Position numbers and translations under genes: made by a program
From: Pseudohongiella sp.
GTDB taxonomy: Bacteria > Pseudomonadota > Gammaproteobacteria > Pseudomonadales > Pseudohongiellaceae
Reading direction: 5' to 3'
Length of the DNA: 64,000 nucleotides
Assembly (NCBI GenBank): GCA_030651695.1
Contig: JAUSCD010000004.1
Coordinates: forward strand, 1 to 64,000
Shown here: piece by piece, positions 17,749 through 25,778 of the stretch
Layout: every line of letters begins with the position of its first letter
Position numbering within the stretch: the first letter of the stretch is position 1
Notes under the pieces: model-generated
The model's database searches: none
Told to the model about the DNA's origin: nothing
Seen by the model: only the letters and a program-made list of their open reading frames with translations

Positions 17749-19889
17749 CAGTGACGAGTAATACTCCCCCTGCGGCGCCAATGGACATGCCTGCGCAGGA
17801 TTTAAGCAAAGCGCCGGGCACCCGCTTCAGGCGCCAATCGTTTGCTACCTTTCTGGCGCGTCTGCTGACCTTTGGTGGCGCTCTGGCGCTCACCGCTTAC
17901 GCAGCCCATCAAATGTACCTGATCATTTCGCTGACTGATGTCACCGCGCTGCAGTGGCTCTTGCTGGTGTTGTTTGTAATTACCTTCGGCTGGATTGCAC
18001 TGGCCGCGTCCAGCGCAATAGCGGGTTTGTTTTTGGGTCACCCGCGCCCCAAGGCTGCAAAAGAAGCTAAGCCGCAGGGTAAAACCGCGCTGCTGATGCC
18101 AGTTTACAACGAGGATCCCGCTGCCACCTGTGCTGCCTTGCACGCCATGGCAAGCGCTCTTATTGCTAAACAGCTGCACAATTGTTTCGAGATTTTTATT
18201 ATCTCCGACTCCACTGATCCGGCGGTTTGGGTTAAGGAGACCGCTGCTGTAGCGCAGTTGCGCCAAGAGCTCCAGAACCAGATACCTGTGTGGTACCGAC
18301 GGCGCTATCACAACACCGCGCGCAAGGCCGGCAACGTAGAGGATTTTGTCACCCGCTGGGGAGCACGTTACGAGTATATGATCGTGCTTGATGCCGACAG
18401 CCTGATCGCGGCGGACACACTCAGCTTTATGGTGCGGGAAATGGACGCGGATGCTCACTGCGGCATTCTGCAAACACTGCCTCGTCTGTATGCGGGCAAA
18501 ACCCTGTTTGCCCGTCTGCAACAATTTGCGGGGACACTTTACGGTCCCGTAGTGGCCCACGCCATCACCGCCTGGCAGGGCGACGATGGCAACTACTGGG
18601 GACACAACGCGATTATCCGCACACACGCTTTTGCCAGCGCGGCGGGTTTACCTGTCATGCCCGGACCGCGCCCATTTGGCGGCCACATAATGTCGCACGA
18701 CTTTGTGGAAGCAGCACTGATTCGCAGGGCTGGCTGGAGCGTACGCATGATGCCGGCGCAGCCCGGATCGTGGGAAGAAAGCCCGCCTACTTTGCTGGAT
18801 TCCGCGATACGGGACCGGCGCTGGGCGCAGGGTAATATGCAGCATCTGGGAGTGATTCCTACCAAGGGTATGCGCTGGCCGAATCGCGTACACATGATGA
18901 TAGGTGTAATGAGTTATCTGGCGTCACCACTGTGGCTGGCAATGATGACCGTAGGCCTGGTAATCAGCGGTCAGATTGCAACGCAGGACTTTGTTTATTT
19001 CACCGAAGAGTTTCAGCTGTTTCCCAATTGGCCGGTGTTCGATTCCCAGCGCATGATCGAGTTGTTTATTTTCACTATGGGTGTTCTGTTATTGCCAAAG
19101 GCAATTGGATTTTTGGCAGGCCTGTTCCGTCGCGACATCCGGCAAGGCCTTGGCCCGATCCGCTTGGCGCTGAGTGTGTTTGTTGAACTGTTGTTCTCTA
19201 TCCTGTTCGCGCCCATTTTTATGATGATACACACACGACAGCTCTGGGAGATCGTGCGCGGTAAGGACTCCGGCTGGTCCACACAACAAAGGGACAGCCA
19301 CGGCACCGACTGGAAGCTGATGTTCTCCCTTCACTGGTTTCATACCGTCATGGGCCTGGCCGTCACCGGTGTGCTGGTCTGGCTGGAAAACCCTCTGCTG
19401 TACTGGATGCTGCCCACTGTGGTCGGATTGATCCTGGCGATTCCTTTGTCGGCGCTTAGCGGCAGTAAGAGTTTTGGTAATTTCCTGGCGTGGCTGGGTT
19501 TGCTGCGCATTCCGGAGGAGGCAGTATACCCGCCGGAGATGCAAGACCGGGATAAATGCCTTGGTGAATTCCGGGAAACTGTTGATCACGTCACGCTGGA
19601 GTCTCTGGTAGCCGACCCCTCGCTGGCGGATCGCCATTTTACAATGGCAGGCTCACTGCCTCCGGCCAGACGCGGCCAGCCGGACATGGACGCAGCTGGC
19701 GCAAAGCTTAAACTTGCTGATGCGCACTCCCTGACTGAAGCCGTGTCATGGCTGAACCGACGTGAGCTGATGGCCACGCTGACTGATGCGGAGCTCTTCA
19801 GTTCCTTGTGTCAGATCCAGCAACGAGCCAACCCGGGTAGCGAAGTAAACCACGCGCACTCGCCGGGACTGGCTGCCGCCTCGATTTGA
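17736..19889 (+). CDS. opgH: Glucans biosynthesis glucosyltransferase OpgH
   Basis: OpgH (MdoH) is the inner-membrane glycosyltransferase that polymerises beta-1,2-linked glucose from UDP-glucose for periplasmic glucans. The 717-residue product has two N-terminal membrane helices (about 45-105), a cytosolic GT2 domain with VYNEDP, VLDADSL (DxD type) and the RDRRWAQGN (QxxRW-like) site, then several more membrane helices. E. coli OpgH is about 847 residues; the difference is mostly a shorter cytoplasmic N terminus and tail. In E. coli the N-terminal region carries the FtsZ-inhibiting function, so that role may be absent here. It is translationally coupled to opgG. Confidence 0.95.
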   Translation: MDPITVTSNTPPAAPMDMPAQDLSKAPGTRFRRQSFATFLARLLTFGGALALTAYAAHQMYLIISLTDVTALQWLLLVLFVITFGWIALAASSAIAGLFLGHPRPKAAKEAKPQGKTALLMPVYNEDPAATCAALHAMASALIAKQLHNCFEIFIISDSTDPAVWVKETAAVAQLRQELQNQIPVWYRRRYHNTARKAGNVEDFVTRWGARYEYMIVLDADSLIAADTLSFMVREMDADAHCGILQTLPRLYAGKTLFARLQQFAGTLYGPVVAHAITAWQGDDGNYWGHNAIIRTHAFASAAGLPVMPGPRPFGGHIMSHDFVEAALIRRAGWSVRMMPAQPGSWEESPPTLLDSAIRDRRWAQGNMQHLGVIPTKGMRWPNRVHMMIGVMSYLASPLWLAMMTVGLVISGQIATQDFVYFTEEFQLFPNWPVFDSQRMIELFIFTMGVLLLPKAIGFLAGLFRRDIRQGLGPIRLALSVFVELLFSILFAPIFMMIHTRQLWEIVRGKDSGWSTQQRDSHGTDWKLMFSLHWFHTVMGLAVTGVLVWLENPLLYWMLPTVVGLILAIPLSALSGSKSFGNFLAWLGLLRIPEEAVYPPEMQDRDKCLGEFRETVDHVTLESLVADPSLADRHFTMAGSLPPARRGQPDMDAAGAKLKLADAHSLTEAVSWLNRRELMATLTDAELFSSLCQIQQRANPGSEVNHAHSPGLAAASI

Positions 19890-19999
19890 GGCCGGTTTCG
19901 GGTATGATGCGCAAGTTATCCCTGATTCGAATCAAACGACGGCGCTGTATGGACAGTGTTGTCTTACAATACTGATCAGCTTCCAAAGGTCCAATTAAT

Positions 20000-21868
20000 A
20001 TGTACAAGGTCATCGCGGTTTTTGTTTTATTGGTCACATTGACGGCATGCGGAGAGCCCACCGCTCCCGCAATTCAGACACGGTCTCCCGAAGCGCCCGA
20101 TACGTCGGTGGTTTCAGCCCAAACCGAATCACAACGTCTGAACAGCTGGTTCGACGCAAAATATGAAGAACAGCTTCAGTTCAGCCCGATTGCTCTCACG
20201 TTTCTCGGTCGAAAAGATCGTCAGGCTGAGATAGATGACTTTTCAGCAGAGGCCGAGGACCGCCAGCTCGAATGGATGCGCGCGAGTGTCGAAGAAATGG
20301 AACGCGAGTTTGACTACGATAGTCTGGACAGTGAAACCAAAACTTCCTGGGATATCTGGAAGTATCAGTATGACCAGGCAGCACGCGGTGTGGAGTTCCG
20401 TTATAGCGGCCTGACTTTTGAACAGATGAATGGCGCGCAAGGTTTCCTGCCGACGTTCCTGATCAGTTTCCACACAGTTGAAACTGTTGCCGACTTTGAA
20501 GCTTATATATCTCGCCTGGCAGAATCTGCCCGCGCACTGGATCAACTGGTTGAGCGCGCAATTGAATCTGCCAACCGCGGTGTGATTACCCCGGGCTTTG
20601 CTCTGGACGGGGTGATCGAACAATCGCGAAATGTCGTCACCGGCGCTCCCTTCACTGATGGTGACGACTCAGCCCTGTGGATGGATGCCAAGACCGATCT
20701 TGCGGCGCTGGTGGAAGACAGCCAACTTGAACAATCGCAAGCAGATTTGTTGTTATCTCAGACAGAGGACGCGTTGGTGACCTATGTTGGACCGGCGTTT
20801 GAACGTGTGATTGCCTGGGCAGAGTCGGAAAAATCAAAAGTGCCGGAAGTGTCTACAGGTCTTTTGTCACAGCCCAACGGTGAGGCCTATTATAATTATC
20901 TGCTCTCCGTTCAAACTACAACCGATCTGACCGCTGACGAAATTCATGAAATGGGTCTGGCTGATGTGGCACGTCTGCGTGCTGAAATGGAAGCCGTAAA
21001 AGATTTGACCGGGTTTGGCGGTTCTTTGCAGGAATTTTTTGTCATGCTGCGCGAAACGCCAAATGATGAGCGTTTCTATTACCCCAACACCGATGAGGGC
21101 CGACAGGCCTACATCGATGATGCGACAGCTGCGATCAACAACATCAAAGCAGTGCTGCCTGATTATTTTGCGACCTTGCCAAAGGCCGATCTGGTGGTCC
21201 GACGCGTAGAGCCGTTCCGCGAACAGGACGGCGCTGCACAGCACTATTATCCCGGCACACCCGATGGCTCACGTCCCGGCGTGTACTACGCTCACCTCTC
21301 TGATATGAATGCCATGCCAAAGTCGGAGATGGAAGTGATTGCCTATCACGAAGGTTTGCCTGGCCATCACATGCAAATCTCGATTGCACAGGAGCTGCAA
21401 GGCATTCCGCAGTTTCGTACCCAAGCCGGGTTTACTGCCTACTCTGAAGGCTGGGGCCTGTATTCCGAATATCTGGCCAGCGAAATGCCTGGCACTTATG
21501 CAGACCCCTACTCGCAGTACGGGCGTTTGATGTCGGAAATGTGGCGCGCAGTTCGCCTGGTAGTGGACACCGGCCTGCATGCCCAAGGCTGGACTGAGCA
21601 ACAGGCGATTGATTATTTTGCACAGAATTCTTCGGTGCCTCTTGCCGCGATCACGTCCGAAATTCAACGATACATCGTGATGCCGGGGCAAGCTACCTCT
21701 TACAAAATCGGCATGAACAAATTCCTGGAACTGCGCGCGCGTGCCCGTGAAGAACTGGGCGACGCTTTTGACATCCGCGAGTTCCACGACACCGTTTTGT
21801 TAGGAGGAGCGATGCCACTGGCCTTGCTGGAACGCCGTGTTGATCAGTGGATTTCCGAGGGGAGATAA
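20000..21868 (+). CDS. DUF885-family lipoprotein (putative metallopeptidase)
   Basis: The 622-residue product starts with a lipoprotein signal (MYKVIAVFVLLVTLTACGEP; lipobox LTAC), so it is probably anchored in the outer or inner membrane facing the periplasm. The rest is a DUF885 protein, mostly alpha-helical. It carries AYHEGLPGHHMQ near residue 450, an HExxGHH motif like that of M3/M32-type zinc peptidases, plus the family's GWGLYSEYLASEMG-like segment (GWGLYSEYLASEMPG). Zinc-dependent peptidase activity is likely but not established for the family. It overlaps the region leading into ndh. Confidence 0.8.
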   Translation: MYKVIAVFVLLVTLTACGEPTAPAIQTRSPEAPDTSVVSAQTESQRLNSWFDAKYEEQLQFSPIALTFLGRKDRQAEIDDFSAEAEDRQLEWMRASVEEMEREFDYDSLDSETKTSWDIWKYQYDQAARGVEFRYSGLTFEQMNGAQGFLPTFLISFHTVETVADFEAYISRLAESARALDQLVERAIESANRGVITPGFALDGVIEQSRNVVTGAPFTDGDDSALWMDAKTDLAALVEDSQLEQSQADLLLSQTEDALVTYVGPAFERVIAWAESEKSKVPEVSTGLLSQPNGEAYYNYLLSVQTTTDLTADEIHEMGLADVARLRAEMEAVKDLTGFGGSLQEFFVMLRETPNDERFYYPNTDEGRQAYIDDATAAINNIKAVLPDYFATLPKADLVVRRVEPFREQDGAAQHYYPGTPDGSRPGVYYAHLSDMNAMPKSEMEVIAYHEGLPGHHMQISIAQELQGIPQFRTQAGFTAYSEGWGLYSEYLASEMPGTYADPYSQYGRLMSEMWRAVRLVVDTGLHAQGWTEQQAIDYFAQNSSVPLAAITSEIQRYIVMPGQATSYKIGMNKFLELRARAREELGDAFDIREFHDTVLLGGAMPLALLERRVDQWISEGR

Positions 21869-21869
21869 C

Positions 21870-21883
21870 GGGGACGGAGGAGT
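21870..21883 (+). repeat. Half copy of the msrB palindrome, placed as ndh ribosome-binding region
   Basis: The 14 bases ggggacggaggagt are identical to 23265-23278, the inner half of the perfect palindrome between ndh and msrB. Here they lie directly after the DUF885 stop codon and 8 bases before ATG 21892 of ndh. They contain ggagg, the only plausible Shine-Dalgarno sequence for that gene. Confidence 0.7.
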
Positions 21884-21891
21884 GCCGACGT

Positions 21892-23214
21892 ATGCCAGAG
21901 ACCACACCGGATGTACAACTGCCTCGTATTGTGATCGTGGGCGGAGGAGCTGGCGGTCTGGTGCTTGCCACGTTGCTCGGACGCAAGCTGGGTAAAAAGA
22001 AGCTCGCATCTGTCATTCTGGCAGACACGCAACTGACCCATATCTGGAAACCTCTGCTACACGAAGTTGCCGCCGGTTCGCTAAATCCTTATGAGGACGA
22101 GCTTAATTATTTTGCGCAAGCACACCGCAACCATTTTGAGTTTCAGCCCGGCACGCTGACAGGGCTGGATCGCGAGCGCAAAGTAATTCTGCTTGATGAT
22201 ATGAAGGACACAGACGGCGAGAAGGTTCTGGATGCGCGCGAGCTGTCTTATGATTATCTGGTACTGGCCGTTGGCAGCGTTACCAATGATTTTGGTACAA
22301 CCGGCGCGCAGGACTTCAGTATCCATCTTGATACCCGCCAGCAGGCTGAGTATTTTCATCGTACGATGCTGAACCATTATTACCGCGCTGAAGCCAGTGG
22401 CAAGACCGAGGCGCTGGGCATTGTGATTGTAGGCGCCGGCGCAACCGGTGTTGAACTCGCGGCGGAAGTACACCATGCCATCCCGGTGCTGGCGCGTTAT
22501 GGTCTGGATCGGATCCAACCTGCCGATGTCACCATCACACTGGTGGAATCCGGCTCGCGCATTCTGTCCGGGCTGGACGACCGCACTGCCGCCGAAGCAC
22601 ATAAAGAGCTGGAGAAAATCGGGGTGCAGGTGCTGCTTAACGAATCTGTATCCGAAGTCAGTGCGGACGGCATCACCACCAAAAGCGGGCGCTTTGTTTC
22701 TGCCCAGCTGCGCGTATGGTCTGCCGGTGTCAAAGCACCCGATTTTATGAAAGGGCTGGCCGGTCTGCACAACGAGCGCGGCAATACGCTGGTAGTGGAC
22801 GATTTTTTGCGCACCGATGATCCCTATATTTTTGCCTTAGGGGATTGTGCCTATTGCAACGCTCAAACTGCTTCCGGGAAAAGACGTGCTGTGCCTCCGC
22901 GAGCGCAATCGGCATTCCTTCAGGCCAAATGGCTGACAAAACACTTTCCCGATCTGATGGCAGGCAATCCGGTTCCCGCGTTTGAATATCGCGATTACGG
23001 ATCGCTGATTTCATTGTCCGAAGCCCGCACTGTTGGCAACCTGATGGGCAACCTCACCGGGCGTGTGAATGTCGACGGTTATATTGCCAGGCTGATGTAT
23101 GTATCACTATACCGGCGACACCAGGCCGTGCTGTACGGCTGGACGCGGACTTTTATTTTTGTGTTGAGAGATCTGTTGATCCGCAAAAGCGGACCACGAT
23201 TAAAAATGCATTAG
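21892..23214 (+). CDS. ndh: Type II NADH:quinone oxidoreductase
   Basis: NDH-2 passes electrons from NADH to quinone without pumping protons, as a monotopic enzyme on the inner face of the membrane. The 440-residue product has the FAD-binding IVIVGGGAGGLVLAT at about 13-27, the NADH-binding VIVGAGATGVELAAE near 180, and FALGDCAY near 315. It has a C-terminal amphipathic region (RRHQAVLYGWTRTFIFVLRD) that would bind the membrane. ATG 21892 is chosen; the frame extends 15 residues upstream into the DUF885 gene. The gene is convergent with msrB, separated by a perfect palindrome. It may be the dehydrogenase partner for a terminal oxidase such as the one at 44914-48973. Confidence 0.9.
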   Translation: MPETTPDVQLPRIVIVGGGAGGLVLATLLGRKLGKKKLASVILADTQLTHIWKPLLHEVAAGSLNPYEDELNYFAQAHRNHFEFQPGTLTGLDRERKVILLDDMKDTDGEKVLDARELSYDYLVLAVGSVTNDFGTTGAQDFSIHLDTRQQAEYFHRTMLNHYYRAEASGKTEALGIVIVGAGATGVELAAEVHHAIPVLARYGLDRIQPADVTITLVESGSRILSGLDDRTAAEAHKELEKIGVQVLLNESVSEVSADGITTKSGRFVSAQLRVWSAGVKAPDFMKGLAGLHNERGNTLVVDDFLRTDDPYIFALGDCAYCNAQTASGKRRAVPPRAQSAFLQAKWLTKHFPDLMAGNPVPAFEYRDYGSLISLSEARTVGNLMGNLTGRVNVDGYIARLMYVSLYRRHQAVLYGWTRTFIFVLRDLLIRKSGPRLKMH

Positions 23215-23249
23215 TCCGCTTTCCGCCGGTGCTTTGTCAACGACTCCAG

Positions 23250-23310
23250 GGAATGGCAGGGAATGGGGACGGAGGAGTTTCACTCCTCCGTCCCCATTCC
23301 CTGCCATTCC
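23250..23310. repeat. Perfect palindrome with 29-base arms, between ndh and msrB
   Basis: Left arm 23250-23278 and right arm 23282-23310 are exact reverse complements, with only ttc between them. The arms contain two related units, gaatggcagg and gaatggggacggagg. Being this long and perfect, it should form a very stable hairpin in transcripts from either side, so it can end both convergent genes. It resembles REP-type elements. It overlaps the 3' end of msrB, including its stop codon. Confidence 0.9.
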
Positions 23311-23783
23311 ACAAATTTTAACGCCGCGCCATTGCTGCAATAACGCAGCCCGGTCGGCTGAGGACCGTCTTTAAATATATGACCGTGATGTCCGTCGCAA
23401 CGAGCGCAGCGATATTCCACCGGAGCTCGAAACGCGTAAATCATCCGACGTGTTGTCAGATGTTCGTGAATGGCATCCCAGTAACTGGGCCACCCGGTAT
23501 GGCTGTTATATTTCCATTCCGACTTGAACAGTGGTAAATCACAACCTGCGCAAATATAAGTGCCTGCGCGATACTCATTGTTCAGCTCGCTGCTGCCGGC
23601 AAATTCAGTTTCTGAATAACGCAGCACGGCGTATTGTTCTGGTGTCAGACGCGTGCGCCATTGTTCGTCGGTAAGGCGGAGTTTGTCTACAGGCAATGAT
23701 TCGCTGGCAACGGCTTGCCTGATACAGGTTGTCATCAATAATGCAGATGCTGCTGAGTGTTTTATAAAAAGCCTTCTGTTCAT
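23280..23783 (-). CDS. msrB: Exported peptide-methionine (R)-S-oxide reductase
   Basis: MsrB reduces the R form of methionine sulfoxide in proteins. The 167-residue product begins with a twin-arginine-like signal (NRRLFIK, then a hydrophobic stretch), so it should act in the periplasm. The two zinc CxxC pairs are present (CAGC and CARCDGHHGHIF), as are the YNSHTGWPSY segment and the catalytic cysteine in RYCSNGAALKF. Start ATG 23783 has agaggc upstream; the frame is open to 23819. The last about ten residues and the stop codon are encoded by the right arm of the palindrome at 23250-23310, so the tail is probably an acquired extension. It follows a small secreted-protein gene by 19 bases. Confidence 0.9.
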   Translation of the reverse strand: MNRRLFIKHSAASALLMTTCIRQAVASESLPVDKLRLTDEQWRTRLTPEQYAVLRYSETEFAGSSELNNEYRAGTYICAGCDLPLFKSEWKYNSHTGWPSYWDAIHEHLTTRRMIYAFRAPVEYRCARCDGHHGHIFKDGPQPTGLRYCSNGAALKFVEWQGMGTEE

Positions 23784-23802
23784 TGCTGCCTCTTGTCGGC
23801 GA

Positions 23803-24174
23803 TCAGAACACTTTGACAATATTCACTACTACAACTGAGCATACTTCGCAGATCGGATAAAAAGAGCCTTGATCGGGAGATTCAAAGTGTAGTTGCACTT
23901 GCCGGTGAATATCCGGGTAGGCCTCTGCAGACAATCTGGCCACCCGCAGATCGGATTTATCACCCATGTATGAGTAGCGGAGCGTATCTGCTGTGGATTC
24001 GATCCCAGGCAGTGCTATCAGTAAAATATTCTCTCCGTTTTCCTGGATGACGTAATAATCTGAGCTTCTTTCTGTATCCTGCCATATACCGGTATAGTTG
24101 GTGCCGGCTTCTGCAGAGAACGCTGATGCTGACATACCTATTGAGAATAAAAGAGCGGCAGTCTTTAAAATCAT
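23803..24174 (-). CDS. Small secreted protein of unknown function
   Basis: The family was not recognised. The 123-residue product has a Sec signal peptide (MILKTAALLFSIGMSASAFSAEA), then a short beta-rich domain beginning NYTGIWQDTERSSDYYVIQENG. This pattern resembles small secreted lipocalin-like or DUF-type domains that start with a GxW segment. Near the C terminus is a CxxC (ICEVC) followed by a hydrophobic VVVVNIVKVF, so the cysteines could form a disulfide or interact with a redox partner. ATG 24174 is chosen because the residues upstream do not extend the signal peptide. It is immediately upstream of msrB in the same direction, so an oxidative-stress setting is possible. Confidence 0.6.
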   Translation of the reverse strand: MILKTAALLFSIGMSASAFSAEAGTNYTGIWQDTERSSDYYVIQENGENILLIALPGIESTADTLRYSYMGDKSDLRVARLSAEAYPDIHRQVQLHFESPDQGSFYPICEVCSVVVVNIVKVF

Positions 24175-24273
24175 GGCTTCTGATCTCCTGTCGTACGCAC
24201 GAGATGACGTGGCTTCCAAAAGGACTTTTCAGAAAAGTAACATATTTCTTTCGGCTAAATCTTATTCGTAAAA

Positions 24274-24314
24274 CGCAAAAGGCCAACCTCTTTTCAAAGA
24301 TCAGCCCTTTTGCG
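24274..24314 (-). terminator. Terminator downstream of gcdH
   Basis: The arms cgcaaaagg(c) and (g)cccttttgcg flank about 20 bases. On the minus strand the stem is followed by tttt. It lies 19 bases beyond the gcdH stop at 24334 and would separate gcdH from the small secreted gene starting at 24174. Confidence 0.6.
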
Positions 24315-24333
24315 GAACTGCTAACTTATAAAA

Positions 24334-25521
24334 TCAGAAAAACGCCTGAATCCCCGTCTGCGCACGACCCAGAATCAACGCATGAATATCCTGCGTGCCT
24401 TCGTAGGTGTTCACCACTTCGAGGTTCTGCATATGACGCATTACCGGATACTCGTCAGAGATACCATTGCCGCCCAACATGTCGCGCGCTTCACGAGCCA
24501 CTTCCAGAGCCTTCAGGCAGTTGTTGCGCTTAAGCAATGAGATAGTCGGAATACCGAGTTTACCCTGATCTTTCAGACGAGTTGCTTGCAGGCAGCCCAG
24601 CAGCGCCAGGTTAATATCAGTTTGCATAACCGCCAGTTTTTTCTGGATCAGCTGATTGGCTGCCAGTGGGCGGCCGAACTGTTTACGATCCAGTACATAT
24701 TGACGTGCCGCGTGCCAGCAGGTTTCTGCCGCGCCGAGTGCGCCCCAGGCGATGCCCAGACGTGCGGAGTTCAGGCAGCTGAACGGGCCTTTCAGGCCTT
24801 CAACGTGTGGCAGCATGTTTTCTTCAGGAACAAATACTTCGTCCATCACAATTTCGCCGGTCACTGATGCGCGCAGCGCCAGCTTGCCTTCGATCTTGGG
24901 TGCTGACAGGCCTTTCATGCCTTTTTCCAGAATAAAGCCCTTGATGATGCCGTCATCGTTTTTGGCCCAGACAATAAACACGTCTGCAAACGGTGAGTTA
25001 CTGATCCAGTTTTTGGCACCGCTCAGGCTGTAACCGCCCGGCACAGTGCGTGCGCGCGTGATCATGCTGCCCGGATCTGAGCCGTGGTCTGGTTCGGTGA
25101 GACCGAAACAACCAATAAATTCACCGGTGGCCAGTTTGGGCAGGAACTTCTGTTTCTGCTCTTCGCTACCGAAAGCGTGGATGGGGTGCATCACCAGCGA
25201 GGACTGCACGCTGAACATGGAGCGGTAACCGGAGTCCACAGCTTCCACTTCTCTTGCAACAAGACCGTAACTGACATAGTTGGTGCCGGTGCAGCCGTAA
25301 CCTTCCAGAGCGGGTCCGAGCAGGCCGAGCTCACCCATCTCGCGGAAAATCGCCGGATCTGTGTATTCGTTGCGGTATGCGTCACGCACACGCGGCAGCA
25401 GCTTTTCCTGGCAATACTGGCGCGCAGCATCACGGATCATGCGCTCTTCTTCTGTCAGAAGTTCTTCAAACAGAAACGGGTCTTTCCAGTCAAAAGGTGC
25501 GTTGTCTGATTTTGCAGACAT
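24334..25521 (-). CDS. gcdH: Glutaryl-CoA dehydrogenase
   Basis: GcdH oxidises and decarboxylates glutaryl-CoA to crotonyl-CoA in lysine, hydroxylysine and tryptophan breakdown, using FAD and passing electrons to ETF. The 395-residue product is a full acyl-CoA dehydrogenase. It has [17 protein letters not shown] and [18 protein letters not shown] in the middle domain, [19 protein letters not shown] in the C-terminal domain, and the catalytic-base region [21 protein letters not shown] near the end. These segments, particularly [14 protein letters not shown] and [16 protein letters not shown], are specific to glutaryl-CoA dehydrogenases. It is divergent from uvrD with 257 bases between them; no other glutarate gene is adjacent. 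Confidence 0.92.
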   Translation of the reverse strand: MSAKSDNAPFDWKDPFLFEELLTEEERMIRDAARQYCQEKLLPRVRDAYRNEYTDPAIFREMGELGLLGPALEGYGCTGTNYVSYGLVAREVEAVDSGYRSMFSVQSSLVMHPIHAFGSEEQKQKFLPKLATGEFIGCFGLTEPDHGSDPGSMITRARTVPGGYSLSGAKNWISNSPFADVFIVWAKNDDGIIKGFILEKGMKGLSAPKIEGKLALRASVTGEIVMDEVFVPEENMLPHVEGLKGPFSCLNSARLGIAWGALGAAETCWHAARQYVLDRKQFGRPLAANQLIQKKLAVMQTDINLALLGCLQATRLKDQGKLGIPTISLLKRNNCLKALEVAREARDMLGGNGISDEYPVMRHMQNLEVVNTYEGTQDIHALILGRAQTGIQAFF

Positions 25522-25657
25522 AATCTACTCCTGGCTAACGTGTCGTGTATGGGCTGCGCCCCGGGTCTGAATTCTGTTACCGAGCGAAGGCTCAGTAGTT
25601 TATCAGCATGCCTGCGCCGGAAAAAGCGCAATTACCGGCAAGCGGGCAGTCTGGGCT

Positions 25658-25690
25658 GGTGGAACGACAAATCGTTGTCATTCCGCCACC
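25658..25690. repeat. Imperfect inverted repeat in the gcdH-uvrD gap
   Basis: ggtggaacgacaa, four bases, then ttgtcattccgccacc form a stem with one mismatch and one or two bulged bases. It sits in the middle of the 257-base divergent region 25522-25778, which otherwise holds no gene and no recognisable LexA box. It may be an operator or an RNA hairpin in one leader. Confidence 0.4.
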
Positions 25691-25778
25691 CGTCTTGCGA
25701 CCGAAGCTATGACATCGGGCCAGTTAAAAGTGTAATCGATGAAGCCAGCCGCGTTGCCGTGCTGCTATCATACCCCTC

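Noticed and set aside
25522-25778. LexA box upstream of uvrD
   Set aside because: No ctgt-N8-acag match was found in the divergent region; only an imperfect inverted repeat of a different type.
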